Part shown: positions 17,575 through 26,479 of the stretch, piece by piece
Layout of the letters: every line of letters starts with the position of its first letter
Numbering within the stretch: the first letter of the stretch is position 1
Origin: an uncultured Porphyromonadaceae bacterium
GTDB taxonomy: Bacteria; Bacteroidota; Bacteroidia; Bacteroidales; Barnesiellaceae_A
DNA length: 64,000 nt
Direction: 5' to 3'
Assembly: GCA_900538705.1 (NCBI GenBank)
Contig: UPZG01000006.1
Coordinates: 54,231-118,230, forward strand
Position numbers and translations under genes: made by a program
The notes under the pieces: generated by a model
What the model saw: the letters and a program-made list of their open reading frames with translations, nothing else
Database searches by the model: none
What the model was told of the DNA's origin: nothing

Positions 17575-19791
17575 TTATTTTTTCACGAATTTGAGGATGT
17601 TACGGTTGCCAGCCTTGTCGTATGCTGTGGCAATGTATATGCCGGTGGGCAAGGAGGCAATATCTACTACCTGCATGTTGCGTGACGATGCAACTTTGCG
17701 GCCGTTCAGGTCGTAGACGTTGATAGCGACTGTTTCGCCATAGCAGATAAGAGCTGTGCGAGTGAGGTAGAAGTCTATCTCGGTCGTTTTTACGTCAGTA
17801 ACATTGTCGTAGCCGTTGAGGTATTCATACCCGCTTATGTATAAATCGGTGATGTGCATATCGCCCGTACCAATGTTGGTGATGCGTATCTCAACAGGGT
17901 CTTTGCTCTTCATAGCCATGGCGGCGATGTCTACGGTATAAGAACCTTTCTTATACTCGGCATTTTGTTCGTTCCATGACGTTTCGCCTACGGCGCGGCT
18001 CTCTACTTTGAGAGTACGTCCACCGGTGATGTACATACGCATCTGGAAAGCATGGAGGCTGGGAACCGTAAATTCGGCAGTGCCGTTTTTCGATATGGCG
18101 AGTGCCCCGGTTGTACAGCCGGTATATGCAACGGTACCGTTGCCGGCATATTCGGGTTTTACACTCCATGTGCCGCCGGTAATGAGAGCGGCAATAGAAT
18201 CGGGCAAGACAGCATCTTGAAATGGATACCAATTGCTAAGGATTTTCTCGCTGTAAACGATATTGCCGTTTTCGTCTTTGAAGTCGGCATATGGGTCGTC
18301 GGGTTCTTCATCATCTACACTGCCATCATTCTCAGGATATACGAGAGTGTATTCGTTATTGTCTATGCCATATTCAAAAGCGCCCATATCGGCCGTAGAG
18401 CCATTGTATTGAAGAGTTATCGTACGACCATACTCGGGGTTTTTAATGTCGGCAGCATCGTATTTGTCAATGATTACGCCTGCGTCGATGAAGTCTGAGC
18501 CTTCTTTGAGACGTCCGAACTTAAGTGGTAGTGAGCCGTCGGCTTGACGTGCTGCGAGGGCATCTTCGTATGTAAGGCTTACAAATTGGTTCGAACGGTC
18601 AGTTGTACTCTTGCTGTAGCCGGTTTCTCCGGTATAAGGGTCACTTCCATCGCGGTCGTTGTAGGGACTGCAATGGTCGAGCGTGGTCCAGCTGCAATAT
18701 TGTATGTCGGCACGTGGCTCTGATGGAGAGTCTTTGTAATTGAATTGGTGATTGCGTTCTTCTCCTGCAAAGCCTATACAGTTGCGCAGTACCCAGTTGC
18801 CATATTCGGGAATGGCATTGTTGAAACCATAGTTGATACCGTTGCGTACCGATACACAGTTGAAAAGGTATGTACCTTCGTTGTGATTATTTTGGTCGAA
18901 ACCTTTGCTTGCATTGTCGGCAGAGATACAACGAGTGAAAATATGCGCACCGAAAGAAGTCTTCTTATCATTGCTGCCACCCATTTTGAATCCGTTGCCA
19001 TTACCTTTGTTATAACCGTTGTTCAATGTCCAGCAGTTGTCTACTACGATGGGATATACCGTGTAGTAGAAGTCCCATCCGTCGTCGCTGTTGTACCATG
19101 AGCGGCATCCATGAAATTCGTTGCCCGGGCCTGGGAATAGTTTCACGGCAAAACCATCGGCATCGCCACCGTTGCTCCATACGTCGCAATTGTTGTAGCT
19201 GTCGCAATTGAGTACGATATTGTATCGGCCGTACTTAAACTCGGGGTTGCGGGTATTCTCGCCATTGTCACCCTTGCCAAAACCTTGTTGCAAGCCGGTG
19301 TCGCCATTATCATGAAAGACACACTCTTCTACGACGCAGAAACTACCTTCGAGCTTGAGGGCATTGTCGGGAGCATTACAAAATTCTATGCCACGATAGT
19401 GCCAGTAGTTGGCTCCTATTTGGTGCATAATGCCTCGGTTGTTTTTTGCTACGTCTTCTTCTTCGCGTTCGAGACGGCAGAAATCAAATACAGGTTTCTC
19501 GCCTTCGACAGCAAAGAGGCATATACGTGCATCTTTTGTGCCTGTTTGTTTTATATTGATGGTAGCATCGGGTTCATAAGTACCTCCGTGTACCCATATG
19601 GTGTCGCCCGGCATGACAATGGTTAGCGCTTTGGTAAGCGTTGCAAAAGGTTGTGTCTCTGTTGTACCGGTATTGTTATCGTCACCATCGGTAGCAAGGT
19701 AAAGTTGACGTGCTTCGGTAGTGAAGCAGGTAAATAATGACGTTAAAATGCACAATGTGAGTGCTTTCGCTACAAGAGTAGAATTTTTCAT
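17575..19791 (-). CDS. Secreted pectate/rhamnogalacturonan lyase, PL9 type
   Basis: About 738 residues starting at the ATG at 19791 (MKNSTLVAKALTLCILTSLF, a signal peptide); the longer reading adds nine residues upstream. After the signal comes a right-handed parallel beta-helix (about residues 35-460) with the PL9 acidic cluster YNSDDGWDFYYTVYP and NGNGFKMGGSNDKK, which provide calcium ligands and the catalytic Lys in PL9 enzymes such as Pel9A. A beta-sandwich region follows. The final 70 residues (INVYDLNGRKVAS ... LPTGIYIATA) resemble a type IX secretion sorting domain, so it may be surface-attached. It probably starts pectin attack for the galacturonate genes at 42-50 kb. Confidence 0.85.
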   Translation of the reverse strand: MKNSTLVAKALTLCILTSLFTCFTTEARQLYLATDGDDNNTGTTETQPFATLTKALTIVMPGDTIWVHGGTYEPDATINIKQTGTKDARICLFAVEGEKPVFDFCRLEREEEDVAKNNRGIMHQIGANYWHYRGIEFCNAPDNALKLEGSFCVVEECVFHDNGDTGLQQGFGKGDNGENTRNPEFKYGRYNIVLNCDSYNNCDVWSNGGDADGFAVKLFPGPGNEFHGCRSWYNSDDGWDFYYTVYPIVVDNCWTLNNGYNKGNGNGFKMGGSNDKKTSFGAHIFTRCISADNASKGFDQNNHNEGTYLFNCVSVRNGINYGFNNAIPEYGNWVLRNCIGFAGEERNHQFNYKDSPSEPRADIQYCSWTTLDHCSPYNDRDGSDPYTGETGYSKSTTDRSNQFVSLTYEDALAARQADGSLPLKFGRLKEGSDFIDAGVIIDKYDAADIKNPEYGRTITLQYNGSTADMGAFEYGIDNNEYTLVYPENDGSVDDEEPDDPYADFKDENGNIVYSEKILSNWYPFQDAVLPDSIAALITGGTWSVKPEYAGNGTVAYTGCTTGALAISKNGTAEFTVPSLHAFQMRMYITGGRTLKVESRAVGETSWNEQNAEYKKGSYTVDIAAMAMKSKDPVEIRITNIGTGDMHITDLYISGYEYLNGYDNVTDVKTTEIDFYLTRTALICYGETVAINVYDLNGRKVASSRNMQVVDIASLPTGIYIATAYDKAGNRNILKFVKK

Positions 19792-19906
19792 GGTATATCT
19801 CTCCAAATATTTTTGCAAAGTTAACCCATAGATTGCTAACTGTAGTTGTATTTTTAGCCCGTATGTATGTATTATTTGGTCATAAATGGAGAAAAGAAGA
19901 TTATTT

Positions 19907-21931
19907 CTATTTTTTCTTCTTGTTTTCGCGTATTTCTTCGGCTATGCTCCAATGTTGTGCTGCCATATCAGCCATGTTGAGCTGCATGAAAGTGTCGCCC
20001 AAGCGCTCGTGCGCTGCTGCATGAAAGGGCTTTTGTGTCACGGCTTTGGCAAAGTCTGACAAGGCATCTTCGTAGTCTTTGCATTCGTATCGGAGTTTTC
20101 CGCGGTTATAAAGGGCTTTGAAGTTTAGAGGGCTGAGGCGTATGGCTTCGTTGAAACATTCCATTCCCTTGATGAGTTCTCCGCAATCGACCAAGGTGAC
20201 ACCTTTACGCACCCATGCATCTACGAGTGTGGGGTCGAGTGTAAGAGCTTTGTCGAAGTTGGCAAGTGCGGCACGGTAATCGCGGGCTTTTACAACGCAT
20301 TCATTGCCCATTTCGTAATATTCCTGTGCATATTGCCGCAATATGGCGTTGCGCTTATATGAAGCTTCAAGCAGGTGGCGATTTTGCTCTTTTAGCTTCT
20401 TGATAATGCCCAATTTACGGCGTATATAGCGTCGTATGGCTGGCTTCTCTATATCGTAGCGTAAGTGTATGGCTTTAAAAAACTCATCGAGAAAGAGTTC
20501 GATGTCATCATTGTCAAAGGCTTCGACTGCGGCATGATAGCGGCGGTCGGCTTCGGCTTGTTGCAACGCCAGTTTGATAAGAGTAGGATTGTTGAAGCTG
20601 TTACTGAAACGGACTATCTCGGGGTTGACAAAAATCTCTTTGAGCGAGACGGGTTGGGTGAGTGTGATACCACTGAGCGATGTACAGCGGCTCAGCGCTA
20701 CGTATGCTTGTCCCCCGGCAAAGGTACCACCCGTAAAGTCTATGGTGACGTGATTGAAGGTGAGACCTTGGCTTTTGTGTATGGTTATAGCCCATGCCAA
20801 TTTTACGGGGTATTGCCTGTATATGCCCAATACTTTTTCCTCGATACGTTGCTCTTTTTCGTTGTATGAGTAGCGTATATTTTCCCATGTGGCAGGTTCT
20901 ATAAAGCATTCGTCGCCGTTTTCAAGCAGTACATTGATGCGTTGACCGTCGATGATTTCCGACACAATACCCAGTGAGCCGTTTACCCAGCGATGCTCGG
21001 TATCGTTTTTGATAAACATGATTTGTGCACCTATTTTCAGCTCCAGTTTCTGGGGAGTAGGAAGGCTGCCATTGGGAAAGTCACCCGTTATCTCACCCTC
21101 AAAAGTGTAGGTTTCACCCTTAATTTTTTCCAGATGGCTTTCGTTGATGGCATCGACATGGTCGCGACGTGTAGCAAGTGTGATAGCAAAGCTCTCTTCT
21201 TCGCCTGTGTTTATTGGAGGGCAGCAGCGGGTATTGAGTATGGCAATCTCGTCGATGCCCGCCTTGTTACATCGTATTTTATCGAGCAGAGCGACAAATA
21301 AAGGGTCACTTTGCCGGTAAGTTTTGCGCAACTCTATGGGGACTAATGTCATCTCTTTGAATACTCGTGCCGAGAAAAAGAAGGGTGTGGGGTAGAACCG
21401 TGCCAGTATATCGCGCATATCGGCCGTAACAACAGGCTCGAGTTGATAAACGTCACCGACCAGAAGCAGTTGCTTGCCTCCAAAAGGATCGCGCATATTG
21501 CCCGAAAATACCCGTAGCACACGATCTATGAAGTCTATCATATCGGCACGAACCATCGAGATTTCATCTATGATGATGAGCTCCACTTCTTTGAGCATCT
21601 TACGTTGCAGTTTGCTATATTTTAGCATCTCGTAGATGCGGCTACCTTTGAGACTCAAATCGGGGTCGTCGGGGAGGATAGGTCTAAACGGCATTTTGAA
21701 GAATGAGTGTATGGTGCTTCCCCCGGCATTGATGGCTGCAATACCGGTGGGGGCAAGAACGACATAACGTTTGCGTATGTTGTCGCATATGTAGCGTAAG
21801 AAGGTCGATTTGCCTGTCCCGGCTTTCCCGGTGAGAAATACCGATTGGTGTGTGTATTTCAGCAGTGCATAGGCATCCTGAAACTCGCGGTTGTCTATGT
21901 CGATAGATGAAGTCTTCGTGTTGTTATTCAT
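19907..21931 (-). CDS. PIF1/RecD-like helicase with C-terminal tetratricopeptide repeats
   Basis: About 674 residues, starting at the ATG at 21931. The helicase part shows Walker A LTGKAGTGKSTFLRYI, Walker B ELIIIDEISMVRADM, motif III LLVGDVYQLEPVV and the C-terminal UvrD-like LAWAITIHKSQGLTF with VALSRCTSL. This is the layout of superfamily 1B 5'-3' helicases. Residues from about 540 on are three TPR units (EYYEMGNECVVKARDYRAAL and following), which bind proteins. Fusions of this type recur in Bacteroidetes. A role in replication-fork or repair processing is inferred from the family. Confidence 0.87.
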   Translation of the reverse strand: MNNNTKTSSIDIDNREFQDAYALLKYTHQSVFLTGKAGTGKSTFLRYICDNIRKRYVVLAPTGIAAINAGGSTIHSFFKMPFRPILPDDPDLSLKGSRIYEMLKYSKLQRKMLKEVELIIIDEISMVRADMIDFIDRVLRVFSGNMRDPFGGKQLLLVGDVYQLEPVVTADMRDILARFYPTPFFFSARVFKEMTLVPIELRKTYRQSDPLFVALLDKIRCNKAGIDEIAILNTRCCPPINTGEEESFAITLATRRDHVDAINESHLEKIKGETYTFEGEITGDFPNGSLPTPQKLELKIGAQIMFIKNDTEHRWVNGSLGIVSEIIDGQRINVLLENGDECFIEPATWENIRYSYNEKEQRIEEKVLGIYRQYPVKLAWAITIHKSQGLTFNHVTIDFTGGTFAGGQAYVALSRCTSLSGITLTQPVSLKEIFVNPEIVRFSNSFNNPTLIKLALQQAEADRRYHAAVEAFDNDDIELFLDEFFKAIHLRYDIEKPAIRRYIRRKLGIIKKLKEQNRHLLEASYKRNAILRQYAQEYYEMGNECVVKARDYRAALANFDKALTLDPTLVDAWVRKGVTLVDCGELIKGMECFNEAIRLSPLNFKALYNRGKLRYECKDYEDALSDFAKAVTQKPFHAAAHERLGDTFMQLNMADMAAQHWSIAEEIRENKKKK

Positions 21932-22259
21932 ACACAAATTGTAGAGGTATGTGGCTATACATTTGCCGATACGAAATTACGCTTTTTCGGGTAAAGCTGG
22001 TTACTTGGGGTCTGAAAACTTATGTGTATTGATGGCAGTACCGCTTTTGAGTATGATTTACTGTGCATGGTAGTCGGTGAGACCTCTTACGTGCATATAT
22101 CTTTGTGAAGATGCTTATATAAGATATGTGCCGGTTTCTTATCCAATAGAAAAGAGCCATGGCAGACTGTTTGCTATGGCTCTTTTCTGATTGTCGGTTA
22201 AATTTATAACTTTCAGAGTATCATTTTGGCTTTAACATATCTGTGTGCAGGATATATTG
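21932..22259. other. Intergenic region with one hairpin
   Basis: About 328 bp lie between the helicase gene and the FadL-like gene, both on the minus strand. The only structure I see is the inverted repeat at 22149-22186. The rest is AT-rich and presumably carries the helicase promoter. No RNA gene or small frame is supported. Confidence 0.5.
22149..22186 (-). terminator. Terminator after the FadL-like gene
   Basis: GAAAAGAGCCAT at 22149-22160 pairs with ATGGCTCTTTTC at 22175-22186. It sits about 75 bp beyond the minus-strand stop at 22260. Both arms end in A/T runs, so it may act in both directions. Confidence 0.6.
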
Positions 22260-23864
22260 TCAGAATTTATACCCTATGGTTAGTTTCACAGAGTTGTATC
22301 GCATATCCATTACACCCGACAAGGGAGTAGGATCGTTTCCAAGTGGTGTGAAAGGGTATATGTCATATTCTTGTATACGGTGAACGTAAGCCAAGTCGAG
22401 AGTTATATTGTTGACGCGATAGCCTAAGCCACAACTGATATTGTGTGCATCGTGTGGCAGATAATAGGTGGTGAGGGTACCTTCGACAATCTCAGGCGTA
22501 ATAATATGATCGAGAATCAAGTTATTGAGTTGCGCTCCTTCGTAAGCATATCCGGCACGTAGGCTCAGCATGGGTAATATACGTACTTCACCTCCTACGC
22601 GTACAGTACTCATTCCTGCCATATAGCTGTTTATGTTGGTATTTGTGACAGTATAGTCGAGACTGTTATTACCACCGTAACTCATATTTTTGGCATTTGA
22701 GTATTCGTAATCGACACTCAGTAAGCCTACTTTGCCCAATATAGCGGCAACGCTACCTATAATGCGCCATGGAGAGTGATACTCGTATGTAGAAATACCG
22801 ACGTCGGTATAGTTGTTGTCGGTAGTCCCGTGATGAGAGCCAACATTATAGTCGGTTCCTGCCCAATATGTATCGCTCAGACGATAGTAGGTGGGAGAAT
22901 GATAGGCAAATCCTACGCGCAGGAATGAAGCAGGACGGAAGATGACTCCTAATTTTACGCCGAAGCCGTAACCGTTGGTGCGTAGCGTGTTTGCCAAGTC
23001 GTAGTCGGCATTGACCGTTTCGCGAGATATGTTGCCTTGTGCATCTTCCTCGAAGAGGAGTGCGTTTTGTAATGTTTCACCGTATATGCTTTCTATGCGA
23101 TAATCTATATTGGTAAGTCCTAAAGTGAGTCCCCAATAGAGCATGTCGCTTATGTTTCCACTCACGTTGATGTCATACTCGTCGATGCTTCCACTTGTAA
23201 TATTATGTAGGCTGGCGTTACCCGTTGTATTGTTCAATGGAGAGTATATACTTTCGTATTGCATGGCACTTGCGCCACCAAGCGAGTTTGTGAGGAAAGC
23301 GTTGTATCCCAAGATGGAAAGCCACGGTATCCTTGAATCACTGTAAGGGTTGTAGTTCGAGTTGCCTATCATATCGTTGGGTAATACACCGGCTGCTGTT
23401 GTTTGTTGGGCTATGAGTTGTGTCAGCGATGATCCTATATTGGTCCAGTTGGCACTATAGTCGTTGTTGAAGTTGGCAACATTGTTATATGCAAACCCGA
23501 AGTTCAGTGTTCGCAAAGCACTGTTACGGAAGCGGATAGTTCCTACAAAGCCCAAATTATCGCCCGAAAAAAAGAACCCTGAGTTTTTATTGGTGTTGGA
23601 ACTCGTTTTGGTAGAGTTGTTGTAAAAATTCAGTCCTCCGGTTACCGTAATTTCCGAGCTGCGATATATGCCCAGTCCGGCGGGATTTTGCCTGATGGTA
23701 CTTATATCGCCACCCAATGCGCCGAAAGCGCCTCCCATTGCTGTGTAACGAGCTGTTCCTTTCAATTGGCTGGTAGTCATAGGTAGAGCGTCTAAAGCTC
23801 CTTGACCCAAGCATGAGAGGCTACTTGCTATTAATAACGATGTTATGATGATAGGTTGTTTCAT
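22260..23864 (-). CDS. Outer-membrane transport protein, OmpP1/FadL-like
   Basis: A 534-residue protein with a signal peptide (MKQPIIITSLLIASSLSCLG) followed by the opening typical of this Bacteroidetes group: LKGTARYTAMGGAFGALGGD and STIRQNPAGLGIYRSSE. The rest is alternating beta strands ending in a barrel-closing SVKLTIGYKF. Relatives of FadL move hydrophobic compounds through the outer membrane; the substrate here is unknown. It follows the low-complexity protein gene by 33 bp and may share its transcript. Confidence 0.83.
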   Translation of the reverse strand: MKQPIIITSLLIASSLSCLGQGALDALPMTTSQLKGTARYTAMGGAFGALGGDISTIRQNPAGLGIYRSSEITVTGGLNFYNNSTKTSSNTNKNSGFFFSGDNLGFVGTIRFRNSALRTLNFGFAYNNVANFNNDYSANWTNIGSSLTQLIAQQTTAAGVLPNDMIGNSNYNPYSDSRIPWLSILGYNAFLTNSLGGASAMQYESIYSPLNNTTGNASLHNITSGSIDEYDINVSGNISDMLYWGLTLGLTNIDYRIESIYGETLQNALLFEEDAQGNISRETVNADYDLANTLRTNGYGFGVKLGVIFRPASFLRVGFAYHSPTYYRLSDTYWAGTDYNVGSHHGTTDNNYTDVGISTYEYHSPWRIIGSVAAILGKVGLLSVDYEYSNAKNMSYGGNNSLDYTVTNTNINSYMAGMSTVRVGGEVRILPMLSLRAGYAYEGAQLNNLILDHIITPEIVEGTLTTYYLPHDAHNISCGLGYRVNNITLDLAYVHRIQEYDIYPFTPLGNDPTPLSGVMDMRYNSVKLTIGYKF

Positions 23865-23897
23865 TTTTATATTAGGTTATAGGTAGTATCTGTTGTT

Positions 23898-25313
23898 TTA
23901 TCTACGGCCGCGACTGCCTCCCGAGCTACGTCCTGAGCTCATGCTGCTACTGCGAGAGCCACTATAGCTGCCTCGTGAACTGCCTACTGAACTACGGGAT
24001 GAGTTCCCGCGCGAGGGCGAGTAGCTATTGCGTGTTGTGCTACTCGGGGTCGTGTAGTTCCTTCTTGATGTTGAAGATGGACGGCTTACCGATGTGCCTT
24101 GTGTATTGATAGTGGTACGACCTGTAGTGCTACTTCCTCGTAATGAGGTATTGCCCGTGGTACTTATCGAAGTGGAGGGTCGGCGGTTGGTAACAGTTTC
24201 GCGGGAAGAGGTCCCTGTCGAGTTCGTACCTGTTACACCTCGACGTCCGCTGTTGATTGTGCTGATGTTTGCATCGCTTGTGCCACGGCGTCCGCTATTG
24301 CTGTTGATGGTAGTAGCATTTCTTCGTCCTGCCGACTCAATGTTGTTACGGTCGCTTGTTGACGAAGAATAGCGTTGTCCGCGAGTACCACTCCCTGACG
24401 ATGAGCCGGTGGTAGTACCTTCTCTTCGTGAAGAGAGGCTGTTGCCTCTTGCTCCGGCAGTGTAGGTACCTCCATACCGGTTGTTGCTGCTACTGGGGCG
24501 TGCAGGAGCGTCGTTTCTCCACTGACGAGGTCCTCGGCCGTTAGCCGTATAGTACCAGTCATTGTGCCATCCGTAGTGTGGGTGATTCCAACCATAATAT
24601 GGGTATCCCCAACCGTAATATCCATAGTAAGGATATCCCCATCCATAGCTGTAATACCATGGATCGTAGAAGCCCCATGAAGTCCATCCATAGTTCCATC
24701 GCCAAGCCCAGCTTGAATAGGAGTAGGGTGCCCACATATAGTTCCAATACCAAGGATTGGTCCATGTGGGGGTTACCCATGCATAATTCCCGTCTATATA
24801 TACGTTCCAGTCATTGCTGTCGAGGAAATATATATTGGTGTAAGCCGGGTCGCCTATGCTGATGGCGTAGCGCGGATCGTAAAAACGGTGTATACGTATG
24901 GTGTATTCGTAGTCGTTGAGCGAACCGTTGAAGTCGTTGAGGTAGTAGCCCTCTTCTGGTTGTATGTATACCGTATCACCGGGGGCTACTTCATCGCTAT
25001 AATAGGTGAATGTGGTACCCGTTGTAGTGCCGTCTGTGGCATCTGTATAGGTATTTGCTTCGTCGTTATACGAGCCTCTGCGGTTATATTCGTCAACATC
25101 TCTTTCGAGAGATGTCGTATTTGTTGCTGTAGCAGTGGTTGCTGCGGCAGCAGCCTCAGCTTCCTTTTCTTTCTTTTTCTGTTCTATTACCGGGTTTTCC
25201 TCTCCTGGGGTATAATATATGTCATCTTCTATGTAGTAGCTTTGAGCCATAGAAGGAGATAACATGCTTGCCCCTAAAATGGTTAACGCGATGATAATAC
25301 TTCCCTTTTTCAT
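23898..25313 (-). CDS. Secreted low-complexity protein with a Trp/Tyr-rich middle and Ser/Arg/Thr-rich tail
   Basis: A 471-residue protein with a signal peptide (MKKGSIIIALTILGASMLSPSMAQ). Three parts follow: an acidic, alanine-rich N-terminal stretch, a remarkable Trp/Tyr/Gly/Pro-rich region at about residues 185-255 (runs such as YYGYYGWGYPYYGW), and a tail of about 190 residues made almost only of S, R, G, T and N. The tail is strongly basic, the N-terminus acidic. I know similar proteins in Bacteroidales but no function. Its look suggests a structural or self-associating envelope protein. It is co-oriented with the FadL-like gene 33 bp downstream. Confidence 0.75.
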   Translation of the reverse strand: MKKGSIIIALTILGASMLSPSMAQSYYIEDDIYYTPGEENPVIEQKKKEKEAEAAAAATTATATNTTSLERDVDEYNRRGSYNDEANTYTDATDGTTTGTTFTYYSDEVAPGDTVYIQPEEGYYLNDFNGSLNDYEYTIRIHRFYDPRYAISIGDPAYTNIYFLDSNDWNVYIDGNYAWVTPTWTNPWYWNYMWAPYSYSSWAWRWNYGWTSWGFYDPWYYSYGWGYPYYGYYGWGYPYYGWNHPHYGWHNDWYYTANGRGPRQWRNDAPARPSSSNNRYGGTYTAGARGNSLSSRREGTTTGSSSGSGTRGQRYSSSTSDRNNIESAGRRNATTINSNSGRRGTSDANISTINSGRRGVTGTNSTGTSSRETVTNRRPSTSISTTGNTSLRGSSTTGRTTINTQGTSVSRPSSTSRRNYTTPSSTTRNSYSPSRGNSSRSSVGSSRGSYSGSRSSSMSSGRSSGGSRGRR

Positions 25314-25560
25314 AAAAAAATCCTCCTGTCGTCTATGGTTTATAATATGACTCCCGGCAGGCGTTAAGGTTTAAGCCTTTAACCTAAAATAATACCTGAG
25401 AATAATATTGCAAACAAAGGTATTTAACTTTGTTGAAATCGCATGGTAAAATAACGTTTTTAACGTTCAATTAGGAGTGTTATAAATGCTTGTATTGTAT
25501 TTTCTCCTAATAGGTAAAGACTCTTTGGGGTGAAGGCGAGTGAAATTGTTGAATCGATTA

Positions 25561-26274
25561 TCAAAATTTGAGATAGAAATCGCGTGTAAGAGAAATATAT
25601 TCTTGGCTATATTCGCCAAGATGTTGTTCAATGGTCAGATACGATGCTGCAGGACGTGGCAATAACGTGTGCTGCCACTCGCCGAGTATACGTTTGGGCT
25701 GTTTGTTGGGAAGTGTGCTTACGATGAGTTGTCGTGAAAGGCTCCACCCGGCCAGCATGGCTATTTCGTCGATACGATTGAATAGCTGCGCCGGAAAAAT
25801 GAGTGTAAGAGTACCGCCTGTTTGTAATAAAGGACGAGCCAAATCGAAAATTTCTTCGTATTGCAGGGCGACGGCATGTCGTGCTGTGCTGCGTGCTGCG
25901 TCGGGCGATAACAAGTCGTCGAAATAGGGTGGATTGGAAAGAATTGCGGCATACCGGGTTTTGGTAATGCGGGCATATTCGTTAAAGTCGGCATGCTCTA
26001 CTATGATACGCTCTTTCCATGGGCATGCAGCACAGTTGACCATCGCTTCTTTTGCTGCTTCGGCATCTATCTCTATTCCCGTTATTGTGGCATGAGGAGA
26101 ACGTTGAGCTGCCATAATGGCAAGAATGCCGGTGCCGGTACCGATGTCGAGGATGTGGCCTGTGAGTGGTATTGTTGCCCAGGCTCCTAACAGCACACTG
26201 TCGGTACCTACTTTCATGGCACAATGCTCTTGGCGTATAGAGAAACGTTTGAAGTGGAATACATTTGCAGACAT
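25561..26274 (-). CDS. trmN6: tRNA1(Val) (adenine(37)-N6)-methyltransferase
   Basis: A 237-residue class I methyltransferase that uses SAM to methylate A37 of a valine tRNA. SAM motif I is ILDIGTGTGILAIMAAQRS and the catalytic N6-adenine motif is SNPPYF. The entry motif FHFKRFSIRQEHCAMKVGTDSVLLGAW is family-specific, so I start at the ATG at 26274 (MSANVFHF) and not ten codons upstream. It is divergent from lon. Confidence 0.93.
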   Translation of the reverse strand: MSANVFHFKRFSIRQEHCAMKVGTDSVLLGAWATIPLTGHILDIGTGTGILAIMAAQRSPHATITGIEIDAEAAKEAMVNCAACPWKERIIVEHADFNEYARITKTRYAAILSNPPYFDDLLSPDAARSTARHAVALQYEEIFDLARPLLQTGGTLTLIFPAQLFNRIDEIAMLAGWSLSRQLIVSTLPNKQPKRILGEWQHTLLPRPAASYLTIEQHLGEYSQEYISLTRDFYLKF

Positions 26275-26403
26275 GCTATCGTAGCTTGTAAGTGTGATGC
26301 ACAAAAGTAGCTATAAAAAGTTATGTGCCGAAATTTTTGGGCCCTCCTAAAAAAGTTTGGCATGTTACTTGTAGAAGTATTTAACTACAAAAAAAGAATT
26401 GCG

Positions 26404-26411
26404 TATCTTTG
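26404..26411 (+). promoter_or_regulatory. -7 promoter element of lon
   Basis: TATCTTTG matches TAnnTTTG perfectly and lies about 69 bp upstream of the lon ATG. The surrounding GTATCTTTGC also fits the consensus of CTnDOT integration targets, showing how these two signals overlap in Bacteroidetes. I see no heat-shock operator that I could name with confidence. Confidence 0.55.
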
Positions 26412-26479
26412 CAAATTCTGACACCGCCTGACATAATGGCCATAAATTTTAGATAAACATCATAAAGGACTAATATACT

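Noticed and set aside
17575..17800. PL9 gene as a truncated enzyme
   Set aside because: The C-terminal part is a complete sorting-type domain and a terminator follows the stop; the gene looks intact.
24094..24780. Several frames overlapping the low-complexity protein on both strands
   Set aside because: They arise from the simple codon composition of the S/R/T-rich tail and the W/Y-rich middle; only the minus-strand frame with a signal peptide is credible.
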